DNA of 64,000 nucleotides. It comes from Diplosphaera chodatii (lineage: Eukaryota > Chlorophyta > Trebouxiophyceae > Prasiolales > Stichococcaceae). Below are positions 21,112-32,122 of this stretch, piece after piece; the first letter of the stretch is position 1, and the number at the start of each line of letters is the position of its first letter. The notes under the pieces are model-generated. The model made no database searches. It was not told the origin of the DNA and worked only from the letters and a program-made list of their open reading frames with translations. A program made the position numbers and the translations under genes. Where the stretch lies: NCBI GenBank assembly GCA_032358165.1, contig JAALGY010000035.1, positions 682,001 to 746,000 of the forward strand, given 5' to 3'.

Positions 21112-22275
21112 TCAAACTAGCTGCATGGGTGTACACTTGCGCACCCGCAGCAGCCGCCAGCGATACACCACGTTCTCCCACAGGCCCACCCTATGATGAT
21201 ATCGCCGCAGCACCATCGCGCGCGAGAAGGTGTGCTGCCCACTTTGCCGCTTCTCCAAAGATGCATCTACCTTTGCGCCTGCACATTCAGATGATAAGTG
21301 TTGCCGCAGGGAGCATCATGCTACCTTTCAAGTGTGATACAAAGCCAGCTCAAGGATGCCGCCATCGTAGGGGTCCGTGGCTGTCAGCCTTGTTAAATCT
21401 CAGGTTAGCGAGCAAAGGCCTTGCTCATGCGGGGCGTGTCGGCTGCTAACAAGAGCTGCCCGATTTGGCACACCCTCCGCCACCAGGCTACACACTTGCA
21501 GTCGTAGACGTGCCTTGCACTGCATTGCGTGCATGGGTGCACGGCTGTTGCCATCTGAGCAGCTCCTAAAAGCCACATTGCAAAGATTATTGACGGCGCA
21601 TCACCTTGCAGGACGGCGGCTCGGTGGATGATGTGTGCCACGGCGCAGACGCGCACCCAGACCAGCCACCACAGGAAGCGCAGGAAGTCGGGCACCAGCG
21701 TGTACTTGGCCCACCGTGGCAGGTACCCCAGCGCCGAGAACAGCGTCATCCGCGTCTGCAGCGCGGAGCTGACACGACTCAGTGTTGCTCCAAAGTTCCG
21801 GCATCCGTGCTGTGCTCATGGACGCTCCTCGCCAAAATCACCAGTACCAATGTACTTCTTGGCAGGGATGAGGGAATTGCCACGAGAGTTGACTGAGACA
21901 CATCTTGAGCAATGGGTGTCTGGCTCGTGGGCATCAGGGCAGCATGCAGGGCTGCACACGAGCAGCTCCTGCTGCTGGGAAGCATGCTTTCACAGATTGA
22001 AGGTCGTGCTCGCCTGGCCCTCTGCACCGCGGGCGGTGACCTCCTGCCACTGCCGCAGGTAGCTGCGCTCGATGTCTGCGCGGCTCCTGTGCAGCAAAGC
22101 AGCATCAGCGCTTCAGCATGTCGGGCAGAGATATGGGCAAACCCGAGGGAGAAGAGGGCTCTTTCAGTTGCACGCCACACCTGTACTTATTGTAGGCTGG
22201 CTTCACAGGGCGATCTGAAGAGCCCGATTTGGCTGCTGCTGAGACTGCCGTTTGCCGTGATCGTTGCTGCTGCAT
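21112..22275 (-). CDS. unrecognised small membrane protein, 152 residues
   Basis: Four minus-strand exons (22275-22181, 22086-22041, 21755-21605, 21278-21112) have consistent phases and sum to exactly 153 codons including TGA. The protein starts MQQQRSRQTAVSAAAKSG, has a basic/charged N-terminal part (KPAYNKYRSRADIERSYLRQ), one or two hydrophobic, Trp-rich segments (LPRWAKYTLVPDFLRFLWWL, VWVRVCAVAHIIHRAAVL) and a basic C-terminus (VLRRYHHRVGLWENVVYRWR, then RKCTPMQLV). Internal consistency makes it a convincing gene, but I cannot name the family. The first Met was chosen because it is the first in frame; an upstream exon with a targeting peptide is possible. Confidence 0.65.
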
Positions 22276-23161
22276 GGGGCTGCATCGCCTGCGGGAGGCA
22301 AGCAGCAGATGATTGCAAAGTGTGCAGTTGGAACCAGGCATGCTCGCATGGCAGCTTGTCCAATCAGGAGGCGGTGCACCCACCATGAGTTCAGCTGTGC
22401 GCCTCTCAGACTTGCAGCCTGCGTGTGCAGCGCCGCCGGCCTGCTGTGTAGCTGATGCGCTGTCATGCCTGCATTCATGCTGCTAGGCTGTCTTTGCTGT
22501 GCAACATGGACCTGCCGCTGATGCTGCTGCAGGCCGCAAGTCCTCGGAAACATGCTGGTGATGGGCCAACGTTGCCGTTTAGCATGCAGCACCCCGACGA
22601 AACGCCTGCTGGAGGCAAGCTAAGACTGAAACCAACAGGACCGATGGCGCCTCTGCCGTCGGTGGTGGGCTGGTGAAGTGCTCAAGCCCAAACAGGGACG
22701 AGGAGAACACAAACACGATGTGGAAACACAAGCTTCCGCACGGCAATTCGACACAGTGGCGAATATGGCCTTGTACAATGAGGGTAAATTAGACAGCGAT
22801 GTGATGATCAATGATCAAAGACCGACAGCGAGTGCGCTGTGTTGCACAAGGTAGCGAGCTGCCAAGGAGGCTGAGTACCATGTAGAAGAGTTTTGTGACA
22901 ATCAAGATTCACGATCGCGAAGACGCTTCGGCCTCCCGCCTTCTGGTTCCGGGACATGTTGGCTGCTGCGGCTTCCACCTGCTGGCCTGCTGCTTCCTCT
23001 TGAGCCTGTGCATGCTTGCATGTTGGAGCAGCCTGCGCACCCTCGCGGTAGACGCAATATACTCTCATGTGCGCTGGAGTGTTTGAGCAGGAAGCTGTCA
23101 GCCTGCCAGCAGTCAGTCTGCGTAAAGGGACGGTGAGGCCTGCCACACAGCCAGCACCCGC
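22276..23161. promoter_or_regulatory. divergent region upstream of HDH and the small membrane protein
   Basis: The two flanking start codons diverge, so both promoters should lie here. The 886 bases contain only short open frames that I could not tie to splice sites. The 5' end of the minus-strand gene may extend into it. Confidence 0.4.
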
Positions 23162-26100
23162 ATGAGGGTTCACTGTGGCCTCTGGGAGCGCCAGGCGCGG
23201 GCGCCTTGCAAACAGCAGAACCTCTCCAGACAGCTCAGCAGCCTTGCGCCCACTCGCATTGCACCTTGCAGACTACATTGCCGCACCCTTTTCTCCGCCA
23301 CCACCATCGCCGCTGCAGTGATGGCGCCATCTGCACTGAAGACCTACAAGGCCTCCGAGATGTCGGAGCAGGACCTTCAGGCAGTCACCGCCCGGCCCCG
23401 CATCGACTTTGCGTCGATCCTCAGCACGGTGGGTACATGCGCATGCTAGCCACCGCAGCAAGTGGAGCGCGCCACACCCTCCACGGCATCTGTGGACGTG
23501 CTCATCGGTGAAATGCTGGCCCTGCGCTCCTGATCGGTTGTTGACGCAATATCGGCACCGTTTTGCTCCGTCCTGCAGGTGGAGCCCATCGTGCAGAGCG
23601 TGCGGGAACGGGGCGACGCAGCGGTGCAGGAGTTTACTGAAAAGTTTGACCGCGCCACAGTTGACACCGTGTGCGTGCCCATCGAGGTCCGCCTTGGCAC
23701 ACTCCGGTCATGGTCACTGCATGCCCTGCTATGTCTCTGTGTTTGCACCAAGCGGCCCGCACTGAGCTGACCCTCCGAATGCTGGAGCCACAGGAGCTTC
23801 CGGAGCCACACCTGGATGCCGAGAGCGCCGCGGCCTTCGACACGGCATTCAACAACATCAGGGCGTTCCACGCAGCGCAGCAGGCGCCGCCACTGGAGGT
23901 GGAGTCGATGCCAGGCGTGCAGTGTCGGCGCGTCACCCGGCCTATAGGTAGGCAGGCTGCACGCTGGCTGCTGGCCCTTGCATCATGGTCAGCAGCAATT
24001 GCTCCTTGTCAGCCAGCTCAAAAAGTTCGATGTCCTGTGTCCAGGGTGCTAATTTGCACAGCGTATGGCTGATCTCGGCTCGCCATGAAAATCTGCAAAT
24101 CTGTTCGTGAAAATCTGCGCAGGATCAGTGGGCATCTATGTGCCCGGAGGCACGGCAGTGCTGCCCTCCTCAGCGCTCATGCTGAGCGTGCCGGCAGGCC
24201 TGGCAGGATGCAGGACCATCGTGTTGGCGACTCCGCCGCGGCAGGATGGCTCCATCAGCCCAGAGGTCAGGCCCTGAATGACCACGAACGAGCTGTGCCA
24301 TCTGGAAAATGGTTACCTGCAACCTCAGACACGCTCCACTCACAAGCAAAGGTGCAGCTCATGCACCAGCAGCATGCCGATGCTCACCACATGAAAACAA
24401 CTGGGTTATTCGCTCTTGTGCAATCCTGTAGGTGTTGTACTGCGCAAGGAAGGCGGGCGTGACACATGTGCTGCGGGCAGGCGGTGCACAGGCAGTGGCT
24501 GCCATGGCCTGGGGCACGGAGACTTGTCCAAAGGTACCAGCAGACGTGGTGACAGGAAGCTGTGCTGCTGAGTCGTGGCATATAAGTCTTGTCAACCATG
24601 ATGTTTCAGCTGCGATGTACGGCGCCTCCATTTATCGTGCAGGTGGATAAGATCCTGGGGCCAGGCAACCAGTATGTCACAGCCGCCAAGATGCTGCTGC
24701 AGAACAGCGAGGCCATGATCTCCATGGACATGCCCGCAGGCCCCTCCGAGGTGAGCATCTATTTTTATTAACCTTATTTTATTATTTTTATATCTTGTTT
24801 TTTTCAAGTTTTCCAATTAATTTCAGCCCTGCAGTTCACTGGCAAGGCCTTGCGGCTTTGAAGGCACACCTCCTGTGCAATACCGTCGCAGGTGGCGTCA
24901 GTGTGTTGGTGCACTTGTGCAGGTCCTGGTCATTGCAGACGAGCAGGCAGCGCCAGCGTTCATCGCAGCGGACCTGCTGTCACAGGCAGAGCACGGCCCC
25001 GACAGCCAGGTGACCATGCCTGAAGATCACCCCTCTGCTCACCCAGGCCTCCCGTCGGGGTACAGCATCAGCCTGCCACAACAAGCCTCGGATGCCTTGA
25101 CTGCCTCGCGTCGTGTGCAGACTGTGGCGGCCGGGTCGACACTGTGCATATATGCTGATGCAATTGGGCATGTGTACACCTATTGCCTATCAACGTGGTA
25201 ATCTTCCACATTATTAAAAATTGTAGGTGGTGCTGGTGGCGCTGCCGGGCGTGGACCTGGAGGCGGTGCAGGGGGAGGTGGACCGGCAGTGCGATGCGCT
25301 GCCGCGGGGCGACACCGCCCGCCAGGCGCTGTCCCACAGCGCCATCGTGCGCGTCGACTCCAAGGTGTGATGTCACACCAGTGCACTGCATGAAGGTTTT
25401 GCTCCGCGTGAGATGTCCTTCGAGGCATATCAGAATCGTTCTGCGACCGCAGCAGTAGTCCTGCACTATTACTTGCAAGGTTCAGCAAAGGTTCAGTCAG
25501 GTTCGGCGAGGTTCAGTGGGGTTCAGTGAGGTTTGGCATTGCAGACAGAATGCAGTTCTGCGACCGGGGCAGTAGTCCTGCACTATCACTTGCAAGGTTC
25601 AGCGAGGTTCAGTCAGGTTCAGCGAGGTTCAGTGGGGTTCAGTGAGGTTTGGCACAGCAGGCACAACACAGAGTTTACAGGCCCAGAGTCGCACCCAAGC
25701 ATCTAGCAGACTGGACAGCACCTTAACAGCACTCATAAGTCAAAATGACGCCTGTGCAGGAGAACGCAGTGGCGTTCTCCAACCGCTATGCGCCGGAGCA
25801 TCTGATCGTCAATGTGGCCGATGCTGAGGCGTGGCTACCAGATCTCGACAACGCAGGCAGCGTCTTCTTGGGTGCGCTGCACATATATCTGGCTGACCGT
25901 CGCCTCTGCCGTCTGCAGTGTTGGTTCATGTGCATATGCCGAGGCTGAGCGTCATCAAGTGCGTGCTCATGGACGCACCACTGAGCCTGCGCTGCACTCA
26001 ATCGCAGGGCCCTGGACCCCCGAGTCGGTGGGCGACTACGCGAGCGGCACAAACCACGTGCTGCCCACGTACGGCTACGCACGCATGTACAGCGGCGTCA

Positions 26101-26441
26101 GCCTGGACTCCTTCCAGAAAAAGATGACTGTGCAGGTGCACCCCAAGCAGCCTGCTGTTGATGCCATCCGAACATGTGGGTTGTAGGTGTGTTGTGTCAT
26201 AGGGAGGAGCCAGGCGGCCTCCCTGCAGATCCATGGCCACCTGTTCTGGTGACCATCCCATTGCAGCACGTGTTGTCAGGGGTTGGCTGACGCCGTTGTC
26301 TTTCACCTGCCACAGACGCTGAGCAAGGAGGGGCTCATGGGGCTGGGCCCCACTGTAGCACATATGGCGGCGCTGGAGGGGCTCGATGCCCACAAGCGCG
26401 CTGTCACGCTGCGGCTAGAAGCCCTGGGGAAGAGCAGCTGA
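23162..26441 (+). CDS. HDH: histidinol dehydrogenase, plastid-targeted
   Basis: Catalyses the last two steps of histidine synthesis: L-histidinol to L-histidinal to L-histidine, with two NAD+ and a zinc ion. In plants and algae it acts in the plastid. Eleven exons (23162-23428, 23579-23686, 23767-23947, 24123-24265, 24432-24533, 24643-24750, 24923-25009, 25227-25364, 25760-25871, 26008-26135, 26316-26441) sum to 499 residues. The first about 53 residues are Arg/Ser/Cys-rich with few acidic groups, as in a transit peptide; conserved sequence starts near [19 protein letters not shown]. Signatures: [70 protein letters not shown] (catalytic Glu-His), and [17 protein letters not shown] near the end. 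Exon 3 could begin a few codons earlier. A TGTAA, the green-algal poly(A) signal, lies at 26485. Confidence 0.96.
24757..24826. repeat. AT-rich, T-rich tract in an HDH intron
   Basis: About 70 bases of the intron at 24751-24922 are almost only A and T with several T-runs, in strong contrast to the surrounding GC-rich sequence. It ends with a pyrimidine-rich TTTCAG that could serve as an alternative acceptor. Origin unknown; a small insertion is possible. Confidence 0.7.
25439..25655. repeat. tandem duplication, about 117-bp unit, in an HDH intron
   Basis: A segment starting TTCTGCGACC at 25439 recurs at 25556 with few differences. Each unit holds a shared 5' part (GCAGTAGTCCTGCACTAT) followed by five or six imperfect 10-bp subrepeats of the form NNRGGTTCAG. 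The whole array sits in the intron at 25365-25759. There are no unique spacers, so it is a minisatellite-like duplication and not a CRISPR. Confidence 0.85.
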
Positions 26442-26484
26442 CTCAAGCGGGTGTTGTGCTGGTTTTTACTGCGGTCGCTGGGTC

Positions 26485-26489
26485 TGTAA
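26485..26489 (+). promoter_or_regulatory. candidate poly(A) signal TGTAA for HDH
   Basis: TGTAA is the usual green-algal polyadenylation signal. This copy lies 44 bases past the HDH stop codon. The motif is short and could occur by chance. Confidence 0.4.
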
Positions 26490-26653
26490 AACGACTTCTC
26501 CGTGCAGACAGACACATGAGGAGTGCGGAAATAGATCTGATGTTTGCTCCCTTACGCACCACTGATTGGACCGTATCCACCAAATGGTAATACGACAGGT
26601 CAGCTGCTGAGCGTCCCTGGCTGCATCATGACAAGGGGTTGTCTATGGTGCCA

Positions 26654-27307
26654 TCATGCACCCTCGTAGTTGTACATTTGTCCCTCCAGCGCCTTGAGCC
26701 GCTGTGCTGTGTCGCCATACTGCCTCACCACCGTCAGCGCCAGGACCGCATAGGCAAGCGGCGCAAGAGGCAGCCACGCCAGCTCCAGCTGCTGTGGCCG
26801 GCTCAGCAGGCCCAGGCGCCCGCCCGCCGCGATGGCGCGGGCCCAGAACACCGCCGTCGCCACCGCCGACGCCAGCGCCCCGTACAAAACCCTGAGCTCC
26901 GTGTCGCCGGGGGGCCGGGGGGCTGCGGCCCGGCTGCGGCGCCCCGCGCTGGCGCTGGACGAGGCCCGCGGTGCCCACAGCAGCAGCGCGGCTGCGGTTG
27001 CGGCCAGGACGGCGGCAGAGGCCGCCTCGCCGGCGGCCACGCCGCCCGCGGGCAGCGCCTCCTTGAGGCGCGAGTGGTGGCGGAAGGACACCCAGGGGCG
27101 GAGGAGCTGCGCGGCCGCAAAGTAGGCGAACGCCGCGGACAGCAGCAGGCCCAGGGCGCCGAACGCGCGCCGCCACAGCCGCGACTGCGCCAGCAGCGCG
27201 CCCCGCAGCTCCGCCACCACCGCCTCCTGCTCGTGCGTGTCCAGCACCTCGGCGTCCGGCAGCCGGTCCGCCGAGTCCCCGGGCTGTCCCGCCGCACGCT
27301 GCCGCAT
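26654..27307 (-). CDS. small multi-pass membrane protein, 217 residues
   Basis: An intronless frame from ATG at 27307 to TGA at 26654. It begins with a polar stretch (DAEVLDTHEQEAVVAELRGA), then hydrophobic segments: FGALGLLLSAAFAYFAAA, EAASAAVLAATAAALLLWAP, VLYGALASAVATAVFWARAI and LEL-AWLPLAPLAYAVLALTVV. The C-terminus, RLKALEGQMYNYEGA, resembles the ending of uncharacterised plant membrane proteins as I remember them; that resemblance is weak and unverified. It starts 49 bases beyond the RPB10 stop on the same strand, so the two are closely packed. Having no intron is unusual among its neighbours. Function unknown. Confidence 0.75.
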   Translation of the reverse strand: MRQRAAGQPGDSADRLPDAEVLDTHEQEAVVAELRGALLAQSRLWRRAFGALGLLLSAAFAYFAAAQLLRPWVSFRHHSRLKEALPAGGVAAGEAASAAVLAATAAALLLWAPRASSSASAGRRSRAAAPRPPGDTELRVLYGALASAVATAVFWARAIAAGGRLGLLSRPQQLELAWLPLAPLAYAVLALTVVRQYGDTAQRLKALEGQMYNYEGA

Positions 27308-27356
27308 GGGGACCAGGCTGCCGGCGATGCTGCGGCGCTGCTGCGCAGCTGGCGGC

Positions 27357-27851
27357 TCAGTCCTGGTCCTGCCCCTGCCGCTCCAGCGTGTTGTAGTTCA
27401 GCAGCTTCTCAATCAGGTCTGCGCACAGGACAAGAGGGGGCTCGCATTCAGTGCCACCATGTGATTTCAGTGCATGCATACCTCTGCAAGCAGCATAGAT
27501 TCGCCCGGTGCTCACTATGCACACGCATACGCAAGGTTGCCACAGCACAGCACCAGCGCGAGATTGCTGCACACGAGACATCGCCCTCACCGACGTGTGT
27601 CATGAGCATGCGGCGGCAGCAGTATCTACTCAAGCCCAGCGCATCGAGCGCGTCACTGCACAGCGCACATACAAGAGTTTTGAGGTGCATCAATCAGTCG
27701 GCATGCAGGTATGATGCAGCCAGTCTGCATCAGCCACCATGTGCAGAGCGGCGCACCCTTCGGTGTACTCCGCCTGCAGCAGGTCAAGATAGGTGTCCCA
27801 CTTGTTGCCAATGACTTTCCCGCAGGTGAAGCAGCGCACAGGAATGATCAT
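27357..27851 (-). CDS. RPB10: RNA polymerases I, II and III shared subunit RPABC5 (RPB10)
   Basis: A small zinc-binding subunit common to all three nuclear RNA polymerases, structurally needed for assembly. Three minus-strand exons (27851-27757, 27655-27591, 27418-27357) join to 73 residues. The protein is almost invariant across eukaryotes and matches from end to end: [58 protein letters not shown] and [12 protein letters not shown]. The zinc ligands CxxC and CC are present. The length is normal (about 70). It diverges from the DNA polymerase alpha subunit B gene across a 456-base interval. Confidence 0.98.
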
Positions 27852-28307
27852 TGCGGCTGCTCAGGCTCAAACAGACACCCGCAGTTTCACCCAACGTGCA
27901 TGCTAATTGGTCTTGACCAACCGTTCCTTTGAGCGCGTGCTGAGCTACTGGGTGGCTTCAATTTTTTTGGTTTGTGTCTGGCGTTGCGCTTGAACGCAGA
28001 GTGGCAGTTGCAAGCTTGCCTGCATGCAAGGGGCCAAGGCCATGCCGGGAAGTACAGGAAGCTTTTGATGGGCAAACAGCTGCTTCCGGCCCGATTGATC
28101 AAGGATTTGAATGCAAATGAGACATATAGTGTGGTGCTGATGATCGCACCAAGATCCGTGATGCCATCGCAGTGGCTCCAACTCTGTTGAATTCTATAGC
28201 TTGCATCGAAGGTAGCTGCACGAGAGTCAAGTCATCTGTTGGCACCCTCTCACCTGATTATCATGGTCACAGCCTACACCACATAGTTGTGCCGTCGGGC
28301 CACAAGC
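27852..28307. promoter_or_regulatory. divergent promoter region, RPB10 / POLA2
   Basis: These 456 bases lie between two divergent start codons and must contain both promoters. Sequence around 27950-28000 is locally T-rich. I see no clear TATA box. The regulatory assignment is by position. Confidence 0.5.
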
Positions 28308-31300
28308 ATGGCAGCCACTGAGGCGCAGCTGGTAGCTGCATTCAAGAGCAACCAGTTCAGTTTTCAGCACGGCGACTTGCCAAAGCGATGCGCGGATCTG
28401 ACGGCGCAATATGGCATCAGCGCCACTGAGCTCAGCGACGCCTACGATCTATTTGCGCTGCAACAGTGAGTGGTGCTTTCTCATACCCACAACTGAGCCG
28501 CGCATCTACATGTGCAACGTGCTGCCACCGGTGATCATGCGGCACGGTCCGAGTCCCTCATATCCCTGTGTGCAGCAATGCCGGCAGCAGCGTCACAGTG
28601 GACAACATCCTGAGCTTCCAGCAGCACCTGAAGAAGAGCCCGCCGAAGCCCGTCTCGCTGACGCCCGCCAGGCCGCTGCACAAGGGCTCCACATACACTT
28701 CGCCGCCGAGCACTGGCCCCAGGTGGGACGGCAGCAGCCAATGCAGCCGCTCTTTCACCCTGTGCCTGTACCTACTCCTGAGCTGTGCGCATCTGACGGT
28801 GCCGACAGTCGCGCAACTGCCGTGGGTTCGCAGGCTGCAGACGGTGCTCGCGGACCACAGCAACATCAGACGGCCCCTGGGCGTAAGCACACCCACGCCT
28901 GGCAAAAAGAGCAGCGGGCCCGAGGATGGCAGCACCGCCAAGCGGCCGCGGCTGTCCAGCGCGTTCAAGGAGCGTGCGGCGCGGGGTCATGTGCAGGCGA
29001 CCCTGCACGAGCATGTCCACATTGACACCGATGCAGTGGTGAGCGGGGTGACGGTGCAACAGCACACCAGGCCATCAAGGCTTGAGCAGGGCATAGCTGC
29101 CATTGGATGGACCCTCGGGGGTGCCACCTGCGTAGCCTTCTGCCGCTTACTGATTCGAAGCATACTGGTCTGCTGCAGCCGATGGGGGACGACAGTCTGT
29201 CAGACGGCGGCGGGCGCTGCGCCTTTCAGCTGCTGGGCCCGCAGCTGCTGCCGGCCCAGCGCTACATGGTGGACCGCCTGGAGGACAAGGTCAGCTCTTC
29301 TGCCGGCAGTGACGCACCCCACTGCAGCAGGCTGTGCAGCCGTTCTAGTTGCTCGATCTCTGCATGTTGCAGGTCACGTTGCAAGGTTCGGGGTGATGGA
29401 AGCGGTGGGCTGAGGTCTTTCACCTGCGCGCCCAGGTGGCTTATCTAGACGGGCGGATCACGCAGTTTGCGCAGGCGCTGGAGTCGCAAGGGCTGGGGCC
29501 GCCGCAGCCGGTGTCCGCCACCACCCAGGCAAGCTTCCCCAGCCACCAGCAGATCGTGGTCGTTCGTCAGCCTCCCGCCTGGATGCAGCGCACCCGATGC
29601 TGGACGGAGCTCCGTTGCGGCTGCTGCATGGATGGAGACTGGTGAGACAGCAGGCTGGGGCGCTGCAGGCGGCGGCCCTGTTTGTGGGGCGGGTGTGCTG
29701 CGATGGGGAGGGGCGCCTCAATGAGGCGTCAGCGCAGCTGGAGGGCGACATCGCTGTCTCGAAGGGCGCGCGGGTGCGGCTGGACCTGTCGCGAGTCCCG
29801 GCGCTGCGCATCTTCACTGGCCAGGTGGGTGACGCATTGTTGCCTCGCCCATCATGGCCTTCCTGCACGGCATGCCACCACCAGGTTGTTCCCCTATGGT
29901 GCATGCTGTCAGTAAGCTGCCCAGCCAAATGCAGCGCCCAATGTCAACCACGATGCTGTTGGAACGTAAGCGAGCGGAGGAACCCAAAAGCTTGGCCGTC
30001 CGCCGTCCGCAGATCATCGGCGTGACGGGCATCAACCCGACGGGTACCTGCCTGTTGGCGTCGGAGCTGCACACGGGCACGGCAGCACCGCTGCCGGCCA
30101 CGCCACCAGAGCAGCTGGCGCGCCTCGCCCGGCGCACGGGTGCGGTCTTCGTGTTGCTGATGACAGCCGCAGACTGGGTGCATTGCATATGTCCTGTTGC
30201 CATCGTGTTGCAATTGTTGCATGCGACACAAGGCGTCCAGCTGCCTGCTGTGGTGCAGGTGGTCTGCCGACGTCACTGGCCGTCGCGGCGGGCCCGTTCA
30301 CCACCAGGTCCGAGCTGTCGTTCGAGCCGCTGGAGGAGCTGCTGGCGGCTGTGGCGGTGAGTCCTTGAACCCTGTTATCAGCACACCCCACTGCAACAAG
30401 AAGACTGTTTCAACTAGGATGTGAAACCAAGATTGACTGCTCTCCACAAGGTGTTGCTGCCCATGCTACTTGGCTCAACCGCCCAGGGGGCGCCGCCCAC
30501 GGCGCTGCTGCTGGCGGGGCCGTTCCTGGACGCGGCGCACCCCGCGGTGGCGGCCGGCCAGCTGGAGGCCCCCCTGCAGCACGTCTTCGAGCACGAGGTC
30601 AGCACGGTTTCTTGCCTCCCATCCGCTGCACGCTGCGTTACGCTGTCTGTGTGCCCGGCACCCTGCGCACCTACAGGGTGCAGCGTGCGGTGTGCCCTGC
30701 AAGTCCAGCTGACATGCTGGGCACCCGTATGGAATGCTGGGGACAGCGAGGCTGTAACAATCTAGCATGTGCTACGAAGCAGGTTCTGCAGCGCATCGCC
30801 GAGTTTGCGGCTGCGCACCCCGCCACCCGCGTGCTGCTGGCGCCCTCGCCCTGTGACGTCATCGCAGCACCGGTGAGTCCCAGGATGGCAACCACTGTCT
30901 TGTTGTCTGACTCTCAGCTTGTGCCAGCGGAATGTTCTGTTTTCCAGAGGACGCGACATGGTTGCGCTTTCCATGCAATACCCATCATGAGTGGACCCAC
31001 CGAAAGACGTTGACTGGATCACCATCACATTGTTCCCAGGTGTTTCCCACACCGCCGCTGCCGCGGCCTGGCAGCAGCAGCAAGGGCCAGCCGCCAGAGC
31101 TGCAGAGCAGCATCGGTGCACTGCCAGACAACGTCACCATGCTGCCAAGCCCCGCGACCTTCAGCCTTGGCGAGGTTGGTTTGTCGGTCGGCCTCACGAC
31201 TCACATCATATATAGTGACCCAGATGCAACCAAGTGTGGTTTCTGGTCTGCCGCCCTCAGTGGGTGCCTTGCCGCAACAGTTGTGTGCAAACCAGGGGCT

Positions 31301-32122
31301 CCCTGCAAACCAGAAGTTGCTGGAGAGGAGTTCCATCCCTTCCCACGCAGGTGGTGTTTGGCCTGGTGACGGCAGATGTGCTCAGGGCCATCGCCGGCAA
31401 CGAGGTCAAGCGGCAGCAGCCCGGGGGCATGGCGGGGCTGGCCGGCCACCTCCTCACCCAACGCAGGCACGCTGCAGACACCCTCAGTCCATGCTGCCTT
31501 ACGTGATGCTCACGCTGCTGTTCCAGGCCCGCATCGCAACATCGGCCAGCCCACAGCAGCATGGGCCCTGTTTGTGGCCGAACACGAAAGTTGAGACCGA
31601 TGCACACATGATGGTGCTGCAGCTACTACCCCGTGTTCCCGCCGCCGTCGGGCGCCCTGCTGGACACGTCCCTGGCCGCGGACGCGCTGCGGCTTGCCGC
31701 GTCCCCCGACGTGCTGCTGCTGCCGTCCGAGCTGTCGCCCTTCGCCCAGCTGCTGCCCGCTGCAGGCACCTCCAAGGTGCACCCTGAGCATCCTGGTCAC
31801 ATTCCACACCGCACACGTCCTGCAGGGGGATGCGTGCTGCAATGTCGCTTTACATGAGTAAGGATGGCTACGATATGATGGCAGAAGCCGTATGGCCCAT
31901 CACGACACGCCATGTGGAGTGAGCATTGCTTACATGGTGCAGGTAGTCTGTGTGAATCCAGGGCGCCTGGTGAAGGGCGACTCGGGCGGCACCTGGGCAC
32001 GGCTGCAGCTGCAGGTGGCAGAGGACGCGAGGAGCATACTGGGTGGCAAGGCCGCGGAAACAAACGCGCCCGTGCCCCACTGTGTGGACCAGCGCTGCAG
32101 AGCGGAGATCGTCAAGATCTGA
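28308..32122 (+). CDS. POLA2: DNA polymerase alpha-primase subunit B
   Basis: The regulatory B subunit tethers primase and the catalytic subunit of DNA polymerase alpha during replication initiation. The ATG at 28308 opens a helical N-terminal domain (MAATEAQLVAAFKSNQFSF, LTAQYGISATELSDAYDLF), followed by a Pro/Ser-rich linker with RPLGVSTPTPGKKSS and KRPRLSSAFKERAA. The C-terminal OB and inactive phosphoesterase domains give KGARVRLDLSRVPALRIFTG, QIIGVTGINPTGTCLLASEL, ALLLAGPFLDAAHP (the family GPF.DA.H motif), RVLLAPSPCDVIAAP, FGLVTADVLRAIAGNEV, LLPSELSPFAQLLP and CVNPGRLVKGDSGGTWARLQ. More than a dozen exons use TGCAG|G acceptors. Stop TGA at 32120. The gene converges with the WASH1-like gene. 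Short exons in the 29040-29450 region are the least certain. Confidence 0.93.

Noticed and set aside
21328..21400. minus-strand segment reading TATDPYDGGILELALYH
   Set aside because: It looked like an exon of the small membrane protein, but its phases fit neither neighbour, while direct splicing from 21605 to 21278 keeps the frame.
25439..25655. possible CRISPR array
   Set aside because: Subrepeats are contiguous with no unique spacers, and the region is an intron of a eukaryotic gene.
26639..27814. 391-codon plus-strand open frame
   Set aside because: It is antisense to the membrane protein and to RPB10, whose sequence is beyond doubt. High GC content keeps the antisense frame open.
31201..31380. 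extra POLA2 exon around the sequence LTTHIIYSDPDATK
   Set aside because: It lies between SPATFSLGE and VFGLVTADV, which join directly in the family; GT and AG borders mark it as an intron.
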